From: Phlyctochytrium arcticum
Taxonomy: Eukaryota; Chytridiomycota; Chytridiomycetes; Chytridiales; Chytridiaceae
Length of the DNA stretch: 64,000 bases
NCBI GenBank assembly: GCA_025602905.1
Contig: JAHLKI010000024.1
Span: 62,001 to 126,000 of the forward strand
Direction: 5' to 3'
Within the stretch, counting starts at the first letter, position 1. Each line of letters opens with the position of its first letter. Made by a program: the position numbers and the translations under genes. Shown here in pieces: positions 1 through 10,266 of this stretch. The notes below the pieces were generated by a model. That model saw only the letters and a list, made by a program, of their open reading frames with translations. It had not been told where the DNA came from and made no database searches.

Positions 1-22
1 TATCAAAAATGTCTTCTCACAG

Positions 23-860
23 GTAAAGGGATCTATACATATGCGCAAACTGGGGCCGTTTACGAAGGAGAATGGGTGAAAGATCTCCGCAATGGTTTGG
101 GCACATATTCCCTACCAAAGCCAATCGAGCAACGAAAGACTTCATCTAAGCAGCCCGTTCTGCCGTCACTTGGTAGTCTCAAAGCATCAGCATCCTCCAA
201 ACCATCGAGCGGGAGCCTGAATCCAAGACCAATGCGTAAGGTATATGCCGGGCGCTGGTTGGACGACTTGCGACATGGTCATGGCACCTGTTTCTACGAC
301 GATGGCTCGGTGTACGATGGCAATTGGGAAGACGACGTTCGAGAAGGATGGGGTAGAATGAATTATGCAAAAGATCAGAGTGTGTATGAGGGAGAGTGGC
401 ATGCAGGCATGCGACATGGACATGGTGTATTGGTGTTAGGCAAGTATCTCAGGCAGAGTGCTATTGTTCTGCGCAGTTTCTGATCAGATTTGGAAATGCA
501 GCTAGCGGCGACCGCTACGAAGGAACATTTTTCAATGACATGAAGGAAGGCGCTGGCCGCTTTATCTACCGGTTGAAACGGCAATGCTATGAAGGAGAAT
601 GGGCTCTTGACATGCCAAAATGCGGAACTGTTCGAGACCTTCCACCGCTGGCCGGCCGTGAAGGCCAATTGCCAGATGCGCGTGATTGGTGGCCAATCCC
701 TGAGGTAAATTATTTATGCACATGGTTTGGAGTCGATCTAATGCTTTGCTTGAAGTTGAAGTTACAGAATCCAGAGGAGGTTTTGCAGACAGAGAAGGAG
801 GGAATACTTCAAGAACGTTTGCAAAGAGTAACTTTTCACTCGGGGAACGAGTTATATTAG
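23..860 (+). CDS. MORN-repeat protein, MORN3-like (5' end outside window)
   Basis: MORN3 proteins are small MORN-repeat scaffolds linked to flagella and sperm; the molecular role is not well defined. The visible part has at least six MORN cores (YEGEW, YAGRW, YDGNW, YEGEW, YEGTF, YEGEW). It then shows the MORN3-type tail: a DMPKCGT-like stretch followed by PIPE. Exons are about 23-439, 502-704 and 756-860. The first visible exon follows an AG acceptor at 21-22. Intron 440-501 begins GC (gcaagt), and removing it joins GVLVL to ASGDRYEG in frame. Intron 705-755 is 51 nt and has no in-frame stop, so retention would add 17 residues; splicing gives PIPELKLQNPEEVL, which fits MORN3 better. It is tail-to-tail with the Asn-rich array. 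A decayed copy of its last exons lies at 2556-3110. The family assignment is from motif order. Confidence 0.8.
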
Positions 861-1014
861 AAAAGAATCGAGAATTTCAAATTTTATACCGTCATTGTCG
901 CATACGCCATTTGAAAATGAGAAGTAATTTGGATAATATGAACGATATATGTATTATGTAAGAGGTAGAGTATTTGGCTAGTATGCCATACAAGTTGCTA
1001 CGATAAAAGGAATT

Positions 1015-2231
1015 TTACCAACCGCCCTTGACGTTGTTTGAGGCAAAGTCGTTCTTGTTTGCGTTGTTAGCATTCGCGACGTTGTTGACATTGTTCGCTA
1101 TAGCGGAGTGAATGAGTTTGTGTCAGGAATAAAGTGGAATTGCGCAGCGCATACCGTTAACCGAGTTCAAGTTGTTGTCGTTCTGGTTGAAGTTGCTGTT
1201 GGAGTTCTGGGTGTAGGCGGTATTGTCGTTTGTGTTGGCGTTGACATTGTTGTTGTTGGAGTTGATGGCATTGTAGTCATTCTGGGCGTTGACATTGTTG
1301 AAGTTGTTGTTGTTATTGTTGTTGGCAGCAGCGTTGTTGGTAAAGTATCCGGGAATATCAATTCCTTTTCCCTTGCCGAAGCCACCCTTGAGGCCAGCTG
1401 TCTCAACCTCAGCAGCTTCTACGTCCTTCTTGCCCCAGCCACCCTTTCCAATACCCTTTCCACCCCATTCACCCTTGCCAATACCCTTGCCGCCGACAAA
1501 TCCTCCCTTGCCCTTGCCGCCAACGAATCCTCCCTTGCCTTTGCCGCCCCATCCGCCCTTTCCTTCAACGACCTTGCCCTTTCCACCCCATCCACCTTTG
1601 CCGATACCTTTACCGATACCTTTTCCACCCCATCCACCCTTGCCAATACCCTTTCCAATACCTGCGGCATCAACCTCTTGCTCATCGACTGCAGCTGCCT
1701 CAACTCCCAGACCGTATGCTTTATTGTCGTTAACGAAGTTGTTGTTGTTCGCGTTCACATTGTTCGCCACATTGTTTGCGTTGTTGGCTGAATCAAGAGG
1801 AAACATTAGATTCGATGTATACTGGAAAAAAAGAAGTTGCCAGTACCGTTGACAGCGTTGTAGTCATTCTGGTTCTGGTTGAAGTTGCTGTTGGCGTCTT
1901 TCTTGTAAGCAACGTTGTTGTTCGTGTTGGCGTTGACATTGTTGTTGTTGGCGTTAACCGCATTGTAGTTGTTCAGGTTGTTGGCATTGTTGAACTGGTT
2001 AACGTTGTTGTTGTTGCTCGCAACGTTGTTGGTGAAGTATCCGGGAATATCGACAGCCTTGCCGATACCTTTGCCGATACCCTTTCCTCCCTTTTAACCG
2101 GCAGATTCTGGTAAGGACGCAAGCCCAAAACTCAATGGCAACCTGAGATGAAAACTTACTACTTCAATGGGAGAAGCCAGAACACCGGCGAGGAGGGGAG
2201 CACCAAGAGCAATGATGAATGCGGCCTTCAT
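1015..2231 (-). CDS. Secreted Asn/Gly-rich protein, array copy A
   Basis: Not a family I recognise. Exons are 2231-2160, 2090-1847, 1787-1155 and 1097-1015, giving 343 aa. Exon 1 is a signal peptide (MKAAFIIALGAPLLAGVLA, then SPIEV). Exons 2 and 3 each carry IPGYF followed by 60-70 residues of Asn-rich sequence ending NG. The middle of exon 3 is Gly/Lys/Trp-rich (GKGGWGGKG, GGFVGGKG repeats). Exon 4 is 83 nt and ends GGW. Copy A differs from its paralogues at the start of exon 2. Where the others read ESAGF, A has a TAA codon after ESAG, and the usual acceptor position is out of frame. An AG immediately downstream (aaaag, before 2090) restores frame and skips the stop, and I used it here. If that site is not used, copy A is a pseudogene. 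Confidence 0.7.
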
Positions 2232-2363
2232 GTTGAGATCTTTGAGCGTGGGAATTTACTGAAGGTGTTGGATTGTGGTGCTGAGTGCTGAGTGCTGGTA
2301 GGAGGCAGTAGGCAGGAAGGGTGAGCGATTGGTGAATGGAAAGGATGTACGTTCGGGGTCGTC

Positions 2364-2371
2364 CTTTTATA
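2364..2371 (-). promoter_or_regulatory. TATA box of array copy A
   Basis: TATAAAAG on the minus strand, 133-140 nt upstream of the copy A start codon. The flanking gtcgtccttttatagaacg is identical in copy B. Confidence 0.6.
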
Positions 2372-2555
2372 GAACGAGTGGCCAAGTGTTCCTTGGTGAG
2401 ATCCCGGACCGTCGCATAGACACATTTTTGGAGAGGTTGTTCCAGGCAGGGTGAGAAAAAGTAGGTCCCGGGTGTTTCAGTGCAACTCTGGACTGCGAAA
2501 GCGTTACCCGAACCTCAATCACGGCAAATCCTTACCACGTTGAAGGTCTCATGTT

Positions 2556-3110
2556 GATTACCGGTTGAAAGGACAGTGAAGGGACAATGCTATGGAGGAG
2601 AATGGGCTCTCCACATGTCAAAATGAAGGACAGCTCGAGACCTTTCACCGCTGGACGGCCATGAAGGCCAGATAACTTATGCTCATGATTGGTGACCGAT
2701 CTGGTAAAGTATGTATCATTAAGACAATACTCTTCTACTTTGGTCATTCATTCCATAAGCAGTATGAAACTAAATGCTGCGCAGTTTTCGAATGGAGTGC
2801 GGACTGCGGTGCGGCTAGTTATTGCTTACTTTGCTTATTAGACGGCAGATATGCAAGGGTCGAAGTCGCTTTGACGTTTTCATATAGTTCAAGAGTCGGA
2901 ATTCAGAAGACATTTTTCACACAGAGAAGGATGAATACTTCAAAAATGTTAGCAAAAACTAAATATTCACACGATATGAAAAAACAGAGAGACTCCAAAT
3001 TTTTAACAATCAAGTATTGCATGCACCATTTTGGAATCAGAAGTAATGTGAACGATATATGTATTATGTAAGAGATAGAATATATGGCTAGTCTGCCACA
3101 CCAATCGCTA
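2556..3110 (+). pseudogene. Decayed duplicate of the MORN3-like 3' end
   Basis: This stretch between array copies A and B repeats the MORN3-like gene at about 560-1010. It matches in taccggttgaa, caatgctatg.aggagaatgggctct, cgagacct.tccaccgctgg and gaacgatatatgtattatgtaagag. The copy has a short internal duplication (ggacagtgaaggg), stop codons and an intron-region expansion of roughly 150 nt, so it cannot encode the protein. It shows that the A/B duplication unit began inside the MORN3-like gene and carried its last exons along with the Asn-rich gene. Confidence 0.8.
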
Positions 3111-3122
3111 TGACAAAAGTAT

Positions 3123-4359
3123 CTACAAGCCGCCCGCAACGTTGTTGGAGTAGAAGTTGTTGTTGTTTGCGTTGTTTGCGTTCGCATAGTTGTTGGCGTT
3201 GTTCGCTGCAAAGAAGTGGGTGAATGAGTTAATATGAGGAATAAAATGGAACTGCGCAGTGCATACCGTTAACCGAGTTCAAGCTGTTATCGTTCTGGTT
3301 GAAGTTGCTGTTGGAGTTCTGGGTGTAGGCAGTGTTTTCATTCGTGTTTGCGTTGACATTGTTGTTGTTGGCATTGACGGCGTTGTAGTCGTTTTGGGCG
3401 TTGACATTGTTGAAGTTGTTGTTGTTATTGTTGTTGGCAGCAGCGTTGTTGGTAAAGTATCCGGGGATATCAATTCCTTTTCCCTTGCCGAAGCCACCCT
3501 TGAGGCCAGCTGTCTCAACCTCAGCAGCTTCTACGTCCTTCTTGCCCCATCCTCCTTTTCCAATGCCCTTTCCACCCCATCCACCCTTGCCAATACCCTT
3601 GCCGCCGACAAATCCTCCCTTGCCCTTGCCGCCAACGAATCCTTCCTTGCCTTTGCCGCCCCATCCGCCCTTTCCTTCAACGACCTTGCCCTTTCCACCC
3701 CATCCACCGTTGCCGATACCTTTGCCGACACCCTTTCCACCCCATCCACCCTTGATTCCCTTTCCAATACCTGCGGCATCAACCTCTTGCTCATCGACTG
3801 CAGCTGCTTCAACTCCGAGGCCGAAAGCCTGGTTGTTGTTAACAAAGTTGTTGTTGTTCGCGTTCACACCGTTCGCCACATTGTTTGCGTTGTTGGCTGA
3901 ATCGTAAGAGGAATGGTAAAAGAAGGTTATATAAGAAAAATAGTGAATGGCTCATGTTGCACGCACCATTAACAGCGTTGTAGTCATTCTGGTTCTGGTT
4001 ATAGTTGCTGTTGGCGTTCTTAGTGTAAGCGACGTTGTTGTTTGTGTTGGCATTGACATTGTTGCTGTTGGCGTTAACAGCATTGTAGTTGTTCAGGTTG
4101 TTGGCATTGGTGAACTGGTTATTGTTGTTGTTGTTGCTCGCAACGTTGTTGGTGAAGTATCCGGGAATGTCGACACCCTTGCCGATGCCTTTACCGATTC
4201 CGCCCTTGAAACCAGCGGATTCCTTTAAGTACGTTCCTGTAGGTGCACAGGGCCAAATCTGAATGGCACGCTGAGATGACAACTTACCACTTCAATGGGA
4301 GCAGCCAAAACACCAGCGAGGAGAGGAGCACCGAGAGCGATGATGAATGCAGCCTTCAT
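3123..4359 (-). CDS. Secreted Asn/Gly-rich protein, array copy B
   Basis: Closest paralogue of copy A, 346 aa. Exons are 4359-4288 (signal peptide MKAAFIIALGAPLLAGVLA, then APIEV), 4222-3967, 3896-3267 and 3205-3123. Exon 2 opens ESAGFKGGIGKGIGKG and reads through IPGYF into an Asn-rich module ending NAVNG. Exon 3 begins ANNANNVANGVNANNNN. It passes through an acidic linker (GLGVEAAAVDEQEVDAAG) and Gly/Lys/Trp repeats, then repeats the IPGYF/Asn-rich module. Exon 4 ends ANNNNFYSNNVAGGL. Unlike copy A, the frame is fully open with ordinary splice sites. The same four intron phases (0, 1, 1) hold through the array. Function unknown. Secretion is inferred from the leader. There is no transmembrane segment, cysteine pattern or catalytic motif. 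Confidence 0.8.
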
Positions 4360-4476
4360 GTTGAGATTGTTGAGTGTGGGAATTTGCTGACAGTGGTTGC
4401 TTGTAATGCTGAGTGCTGGTAGTAGGCAGTAAGCAGAGCGGATGGTGAATGAAAAGACTATACGTTCGGGGTCGTC

Positions 4477-4484
4477 CTTTTATA
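4477..4484 (-). promoter_or_regulatory. TATA box of array copy B
   Basis: TATAAAAG, about 120 nt upstream of the copy B start, in a block identical to the copy A promoter. Confidence 0.6.
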
Positions 4485-4489
4485 GAACG

Positions 4490-5280
4490 AGTGGCCAAGT
4501 GTTCCTTGGCGAGTTCCCGGACCAAAGTAGACACATGTTTGGAGAAGTTGTTCCGGGCAAGGTTAATAAAGAACATGCAGATCCCGGCTGTTCCAGTCTG
4601 ATTCTAGACTTCTCAAGAGTTGCCCAAAACCAAATGACGGCACATCCTTACCATTTTGAAGTTTTCATGTCTCTCCACAATTTGTATCTGGACTTTGCGA
4701 TCCAGCTGCGCAGTTCATCCCAGGGTCTCGGCACGATGCCTGCGACGGATGACATTCGTAAAACACACCTCCACACGAAAAATCTCGCTTGAACCCGGAA
4801 CGGGCTTAAATCCTTGCTCGTGCCTGACTAAATTCTGTGGAGAAGCTCAGATCCGCAGAAGTATGAGTGAAACTATTCCGGACAAAGATGTACGACACCC
4901 CATGTTGTTTCTGTCCGCGCAAATACCGTAGAATCGGTTATGTCGAGCATCCCGGAACGTGTGTTGGCAACTACAGAAAGGACTCTTCTCGTTTGCGTGA
5001 TGGGTTGTCGCACCCGATTCAAGATGAATGGATCGGTGTGAACACTTCGAATGTTGCACACCAAAATAATGCCAAATTTGTGGAGAATAGGAAGCTAATA
5101 GTCTGATTCCTGTGCCAAGACCGGTAAGGACCGCTTTCTGACTGATCGTTACCAACTAATGAAGTATGACGCAAGAAATATTTCGATGGAGAACTTTGTA
5201 ATATTAGGTAGAGAGAAAGAGTTTAAGCTGCTATAATACTATGCTATTCTAAGTTTTACTAATCAGAAGGATATGTAGCA
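4490..5280. other. Spacer between array copies B and C
   Basis: No gene seen. The promoter-distal part of copy B resembles that of copy A to about 4690. Beyond that I see no match to the MORN3 fragment or to the spacers further right. The last 120 nt show the A/T-rich 3' flank shared by copies C-F (agatag.aagaaag...gctatactag.). Confidence 0.5.
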
Positions 5281-5281
5281 A

Positions 5282-6565
5282 CTACCAGCCAGTAGCGATG
5301 TTGTTCGCATAGAAGTTGTTATTGTTCGCGTTAGCTTCAGTGTTCACGTTGTTCTCATTGTTTGCTAAAGACGAATCAGAACGCGCTGTACAGCATACAG
5401 TGATAAATAAAAATCTGACATACCATTTACAGCGTTGAAGTTGTTGTTGTTCTGGTTGAAATTGCTGTTCGCGTTCTGCGTGTACGCAACGTTCTCATTC
5501 GTGTTGGCGTTGACATTGTTGCTGTTGGCGTTGACGGCATTGTAGTTGTTCTCGTTGTTGGCATTAGTGAACTGGTTGTAGTTGTTGTTGTTGTTAGCTG
5601 CATCGTTCACGAAGTACCCGGGGATGCCGAACTCGCCGATGCCGAATCCGCCTTTGAAGCCAGCCGCTTCAACTTCAGCAGGTTCTGCTCCGTAGCCGAA
5701 GCCGCCGCCGTATCCAGTACCCACACCGTTGAAGGTGTTAGTGCCACTGAATTCAGAGTATCCACCAAAGTCCGCATTTGCGAATCCACCAATACCTCCG
5801 AAATCCTCGCCTATTCCACCAAATTCGGCACCGGCAAAGTCAGTGCCAATACCCCCAAATTCGGCACCGGCAAAATCAGCACCAATGCCTTCAAAGACCA
5901 CACCCCCGAAACCGGCGCCTATTCCACCATAGTCGACACCGGCGAGTCCAGCACCAATACCCCCGAAGTCGGCACCAGCCAGTCCAGCACCCAAACCAAA
6001 ACCGGGTCCCGCGGCCGTGACTTCCTGATCTTCGACAGCGGCGGCTTCAACCCCTAGACCAAATGCCTGGTTGTTGGTGTAAAAGTCGTTCTGGTTGTTG
6101 TTGACTCCCGTCGCAACGTTGTTGGCATTGTTAGCTGTGAATAATATTAGACTCTCATCGCAAACTGGAAAAAAGGAAATATACCATTCACAGCGTTAAA
6201 GTTGTTGTTGTTCTGGTTAAAATTGCTGTCAGAGTTCTGGGTGTACGCTACGTTCTCATTCGTGTTTGCATTGACATTGTTGCTGTTGGCATTGACCGCA
6301 TTGTAGTTGTTCTCGTTGTTGGCATTCGCGAACTGGTTGTAGTTGTTGTTGTTGCCAGCGACATTGTTCAAAAAGTATCCAGGGATCTCGAATTCACCAA
6401 TGCCCTTGCCGAATCCACCCTTGAATCCAGCAGATTCCTGCAACGCGTTCACCAGATTAGATTCGTTGCAAACTAAACCCGAATACATACCACTTCTGTA
6501 ATGGGGGCTGCAAAAGCGCCAGCAAGAAAAGGAGCAGCAGCGGCAATGGCAAGAACGGCCTTCAT
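5282..6565 (-). CDS. Secreted Asn/Gly-rich protein, array copy C (mosaic)
   Basis: A 373-aa paralogue. Exons are 6565-6491 (leader MKAVLAIAAAAPFLAGAFA), 6437-6185, 6134-5424 and 5364-5282. Exon 3 begins ANNANNVATGVNNNQNDFY and has the acidic linker VEDQEVTAAGP. It then carries about six Ala/Asp/Gly repeats of the GGIGADFAGAEF kind. These are followed by a different block, SEFSGTNTFNGVGTGYGGG, before AEPAEVEAAGFKGG-IPGYF and the second Asn-rich module. The FSGTNT block is shared only with copy F, while the GGIGADFAG repeats are shared with D and E. Copy C therefore reads as a mosaic of the two types. Exon 4 ends NNNNFYANNIATGW. The frame is open throughout. Function unknown. Confidence 0.8.
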
Positions 6566-6702
6566 GGTTGCGAAGATGACGAGTTCAGGAGGGAATTTCA
6601 AAAAGAGAGGTGCTTGTTGGAAGATTTGCTGCTGGTTGCTGGGAAGGCGGAGGATGTAGGGCGAGTGTCTGGTGAAAGATGAGATGCACGATGAACTGTC
6701 CC

Positions 6703-6710
6703 CTTTTATA
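6703..6710 (-). promoter_or_regulatory. TATA box of array copy C
   Basis: TATAAAAG within gtattataaaagggg on the minus strand, about 138-145 nt upstream of the start codon. The same block recurs before copies D, E and F. Confidence 0.6.
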
Positions 6711-6764
6711 ATACTCAGGACATCCTCCCTGCACTTCTATAGTGGAATGATCTCCAGACCTCCA

Positions 6765-7175
6765 TGACATCTGTACTCGCTAAGACATTGTGACTTTAAT
6801 GGAGGAACACCAACCAAAATAGCGGAGTATTAGGAACTCACGGAAAGTTGGTTTCTAAGTCATTTGAATCCAAAATCTAAAAAGCATGAGCTTATTCTTA
6901 ATTGCATTGGAGAAGATCCTGAAACGCTGGCCGAGAGACTCTCCAATCGACCCTTGTCTCCACACATCTTTACCCAGGTAAAAAAAACTGCGACTGGCCC
7001 CAGGGTACCAACCGCGAATTAACCCGCAGTATCGCCTCTCCACAAAGTTTCAGCATGACAAGCGCCCTGGCCGGGCTTGCTGTTCTGCATTTAAAAAGAT
7101 GGAGGTATAGGCGAACCATATGGCTGCTCCAACTATGCATTTTCAGGGGCATCACTCGGCCGGCTATGGAAAGCT
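6765..7175. repeat. Array spacer repeat, unit 1
   Basis: A roughly 400-nt non-coding block upstream of copy C. It recurs upstream of D, E and (truncated) F. Shared landmarks are ctcgctaagacattg, actttaatggagga, aaaagcatgagcttattctt, ggtctccacacat, ccccagggtaccaac and actatgcattttcagg. It has no convincing open frame. It marks the boundary of the C-F duplication unit. Confidence 0.75.
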
Positions 7176-7700
7176 GTGATCTTTGTCCTGAGTGGTCCTC
7201 CCTGGGTCCTCCCGGCTTGCGCGCTTGGCTATTTTCACACGTCCTTCATTCGCAAGCCCGAGGATGCGCGAGATTCACACCCCAGGCAAAGCTACGCGTC
7301 CGTCTTAGGGACAAATTGTGAAGCCCATACAACTCTCACCAAAGGACTTCTTTTTTATCACCATGTACGTTACAAAGATGACACATCCGGAAGTGCAAGC
7401 AACAGAAAAAGTCCACATTCATTCATTTGGTGTCGCAGGGGCTTGATTTACACAGCTACTCTCTCGTGTTTGATGATAGATTTAAAGGACTATCCTCTCA
7501 AACTTGCCACTATTAACGTTTTATTTCGCTAATGTTCTGCAAAGCCTTCGCAGATTATCATTGAAAGCACTGCCATCGCCATGGCAAGCACCATGAGGTG
7601 AGAGAAACATATAGTGGAATCGGATATATTCATAATTTTTTCGAATATGTAAGATGTATGATTAGGTATATAGAAAGAAAGATTATGAGGCTATACTAGG
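7176..7700. other. Spacer between array copies C and D
   Basis: No gene supported. The right part (from about 7520) is a 3' flank shared with the downstream sides of copies E and F, including cgaata.gtaagatgtatgatta and a run of aagaaagatta. Confidence 0.5.
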
Positions 7701-7721
7701 CGGTTGCAATAAATCTATCAA

Positions 7722-9052
7722 CTACCAGCCGGTGGCGACGTTGTTCGTATAGAAGTCGTTCTGGTTCGCGTTCGTCGCAGAGTTCAAGTTGTTGACATTG
7801 TTTGCTAAAGACAAGACATACGAGTATTAGAATAGAATACAGTGAAAAATAAGAAGCTAGCGTACCATTCACAGCGTTGAAGTTGTTGTCGTTCTGGTTG
7901 AAATTGCTGTTGGCGTTCTGAGTGTATGCAACATTCTCATTCGTGTTTGCGTTAACATTGTTGTTGTTGGCGTTGACGGCATTGTAGTTGTTCTCGTTGT
8001 TCACATCAGTGAACTGGTTGTAGTTGTTGTTGGCAGCAGCATCGTTTACGAAATATCCGGGGATGCCGAACTCGCCAATGCCTTTACCGAATCCGCCCTT
8101 AAAGCCGGTCGTTTCGACTTCAGCAGGTTCTGCTCCAAAGCCAAAGGCACCGCCGTACCCACCAAAACCCGCGCCTACTCCACCAAATTCGGCACCAGCA
8201 AAGTCTGTGCCAATACCCCCAAACTCAGCGCCGGCAAAATCAGTGCCAATACCCCCAAATTCGGCACCAGCAAAGTCAGCCCCGATACCCCCAAATTCGG
8301 CGCCAGCAAATTCAGTTCCAATACCCCCAAACTCGGCACCGGCAAAGTCAGCACCAATGCCCCCAAACTCGGCACCCCCGAAACCCGCGCCTATTCCACC
8401 AAAGTCGGCACCGGCGAATCCCGCACCCAACCCGATAGCGGGTCCCGCGAAACCAGCACCCAAACCAATAGCGGGTCCCGCGGCCGTGACTTCCTCATCT
8501 TCGACACCGGCGGCTTCAACGCCAAGACCGAATCCCTGGTTGTTGGCGAAAAAGTCGTTCTGGTTGTTGTTGACTCCCGTTGCGACGTTGTTGGCGTTGT
8601 TAGCTTTGAATTGTCGTGTTATTAATGATTCTCCTCGCAAACAAGACCTGGATAGGAAAACGTACCATTGACAGCGTTGAAGTTGTTATCGTTCTGGTTA
8701 AAGTTGCTGTTGGCGTTCTGGGTATAGGCAACATTTTCATTCGTGTTTGCGTTGACGTTGTTGTTGTTAGCATTGACGGCATTGTAGTTGTTCTCATTGT
8801 TGGCATTTGCGAATTGGTTGTAGTTGTTGTTGTTGCTAGCGACATTGTTCAAAAAGTATCCAGGGATCTCAAATTCGCCAATGCCCTTGCCGAATCCACC
8901 CTTGAATCCAGCAGATTCCTGCAATACCGTTTACCGGTTAGATTCGTTGGCAAAAACACGAATCACACGGGAATACGTACCACTTCAATGGGGGCTGCAA
9001 AAGCGCCAGCAATGAATGGAGCAGCAGCGGCAATGGCAAGAACGGCCTTCAT
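7722..9052 (-). CDS. Secreted Asn/Gly-rich protein, array copy D
   Basis: Longest copy, 381 aa, and the clearest example of the family. Exons are 9052-8981, 8918-8666, 8603-7866 and 7804-7722. Exon 1 is a signal peptide (MKAVLAIAAAAPFIAGAFA, then APIEV). Exon 2 is ESAGFKGG, IPGYF, then an Asn-rich module with NYNAVNANNNNVNANTNEN. Exon 3 opens with ANNANNVATGVNNNQNDFF and the acidic linker GLGVEAAGVEDEEVTAAGP. Seven 12-residue repeats (GGIGADFAGAEF type) follow, then AEPAEVETTGFKGG-IPGYF and a second Asn-rich module. Exon 4 (83 nt) is ANNVNNLNS...DFYTNNVATGW. Asparagine is almost always AAC. Nothing catalytic is visible. A secreted structural, coat or adhesive role is only a guess from composition and leader. 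Confidence 0.85.
8160..8410 (-). repeat. 36-bp coding minisatellite in array copy D
   Basis: Seven tandem 36-bp units encoding GGIG-A/T-D/E-FAGAEF variants. Related tracts of about six units lie in copy C (about 5800-5970) and copy E (about 10690-10900). Copy F has none. Copy number therefore sets protein length within the array. Confidence 0.75.
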
Positions 9053-9198
9053 GGTTGCAAAGTTGCGACTTTAGGAGGGGAGTTGAGAAAGAGAGGCGTT
9101 AGAGGTGCTTGCTGGAAGAGTTACTGCTGGGTACTGGGAAGGCAGAGGGATGTACGGCGAATGACTGATGAAAGAAGAGATGTCGGATAGACCGCTCC

Positions 9199-9206
9199 CT
9201 TTTATA
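9199..9206 (-). promoter_or_regulatory. TATA box of array copy D
   Basis: TATAAAAG in gaggattataaaaggg on the minus strand, about 150 nt upstream of the start codon. Confidence 0.6.
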
Positions 9207-9254
9207 ATCCTCAGCACACCCTCACTGCACCTCTGGTTGTGATATCTCCAGATC

Positions 9255-9670
9255 TCCATGACCTCTGTACCCGCTAAGACATTGAATAACTTTAATGGAG
9301 GAAGAACAACCAAAAGAGCGGAGCATTATCAACTTATGGAAAGTTGGTTTCGTTATTCGTCTGAATCCAAAACCTAAAAAGCATGAGCTTGTTCTTAATA
9401 GCATAATTGGAGAAGATCCTGACAGACGGACCGATGAAAGCCTCGATTTGACTCTGGTCTCCACACATTTTTACCCTGGTAAAAAAAAACTACGCAGTCC
9501 AACCCCAGGGTGCCAACAGCAACTCCGACTTCAGTCTCGCATCTCTCCACAAGCTTAGCAAGCCTTCGCTGGGGCTTGCTGTTCCGTGGACAAAAGTTGG
9601 AGGTGTAGACGAATGATATGGCTATTCAACTATGCATTTTCAGGAGCATCACCCGACCGGCTATCCGGAT
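9255..9670. repeat. Array spacer repeat, unit 2
   Basis: Second copy of the spacer block described at 6765. It holds cgctaagacattg, aaaagcatgagcttgttctt, ggagaagatcctga, ggtctccacacat and actatgcattttcagg. No gene. Confidence 0.75.
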
Positions 9671-10260
9671 ATGTCATCTCTTTAACGTATAGGGTGATAA
9701 ACAACAAGTATGTTTCTGGGAGTTGTGTGAACTTTTCAATGCTGTCGCCAAGATGGACGCGTAGCTTTGCCTAGCGTGTGAATTTCACTCGTCCTCGGTC
9801 TTGCGAATGAAGAACGTGTGAGAACAGGCAAGCGCAGAAGTCAGAATACCTCAGGACCAGAGCTTTCCCGTGTAGTAGTTTCCTGTAACTAGACATATTT
9901 ATCTGACTACAGCGCCTTTACCGCTGAAATACGGTAAATCCAAATGTACAAGCAACATCAAAAGTTCACATCCATATTTTTAGATTCACTAACGCTGCAG
10001 TTGCTCTCTCGCGTTTGACGATAGAGTTAAAAGGATATCCTCTGATGCCACTATTAACGTTTTAATTCACTAATGTTCTGCAAAGTGTCAGCAAATTAGT
10101 ATTGAGAGAATTGCCGTAGCTATTGCAAGGATTATGAATTGAGAAAAAATATGGTGAAATCGGATATATTCATTAATTTTCGAATAAGTAAGATGTATGA
10201 TTAGATGGAAAGAAAGATGATGAATCTACAGTAAACTAGGCTGTTGCAAAACAGTAAATC
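9671..10260. other. Spacer between array copies D and E
   Basis: No gene supported. From about 10040 it repeats the 3' flank seen at 7520-7720 (tatcctct, cactattaacgttttatttc-like text, cgaataagtaagatgtatgatta). Confidence 0.5.
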
Positions 10261-10266
10261 TATCAA

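Noticed and set aside
8160..8410. CRISPR-like regular repeats of about 36 bp
   Set aside because: The units are contiguous, coding and without spacers, so this is a minisatellite inside an exon.
8024..8671. Plus-strand Pro-rich frame (PIPPNSAPAKS repeats)
   Set aside because: Antisense of the Gly/Ala/Asp minisatellite in copy D. There is no leader or conserved start, and the frame spans introns of copy D.
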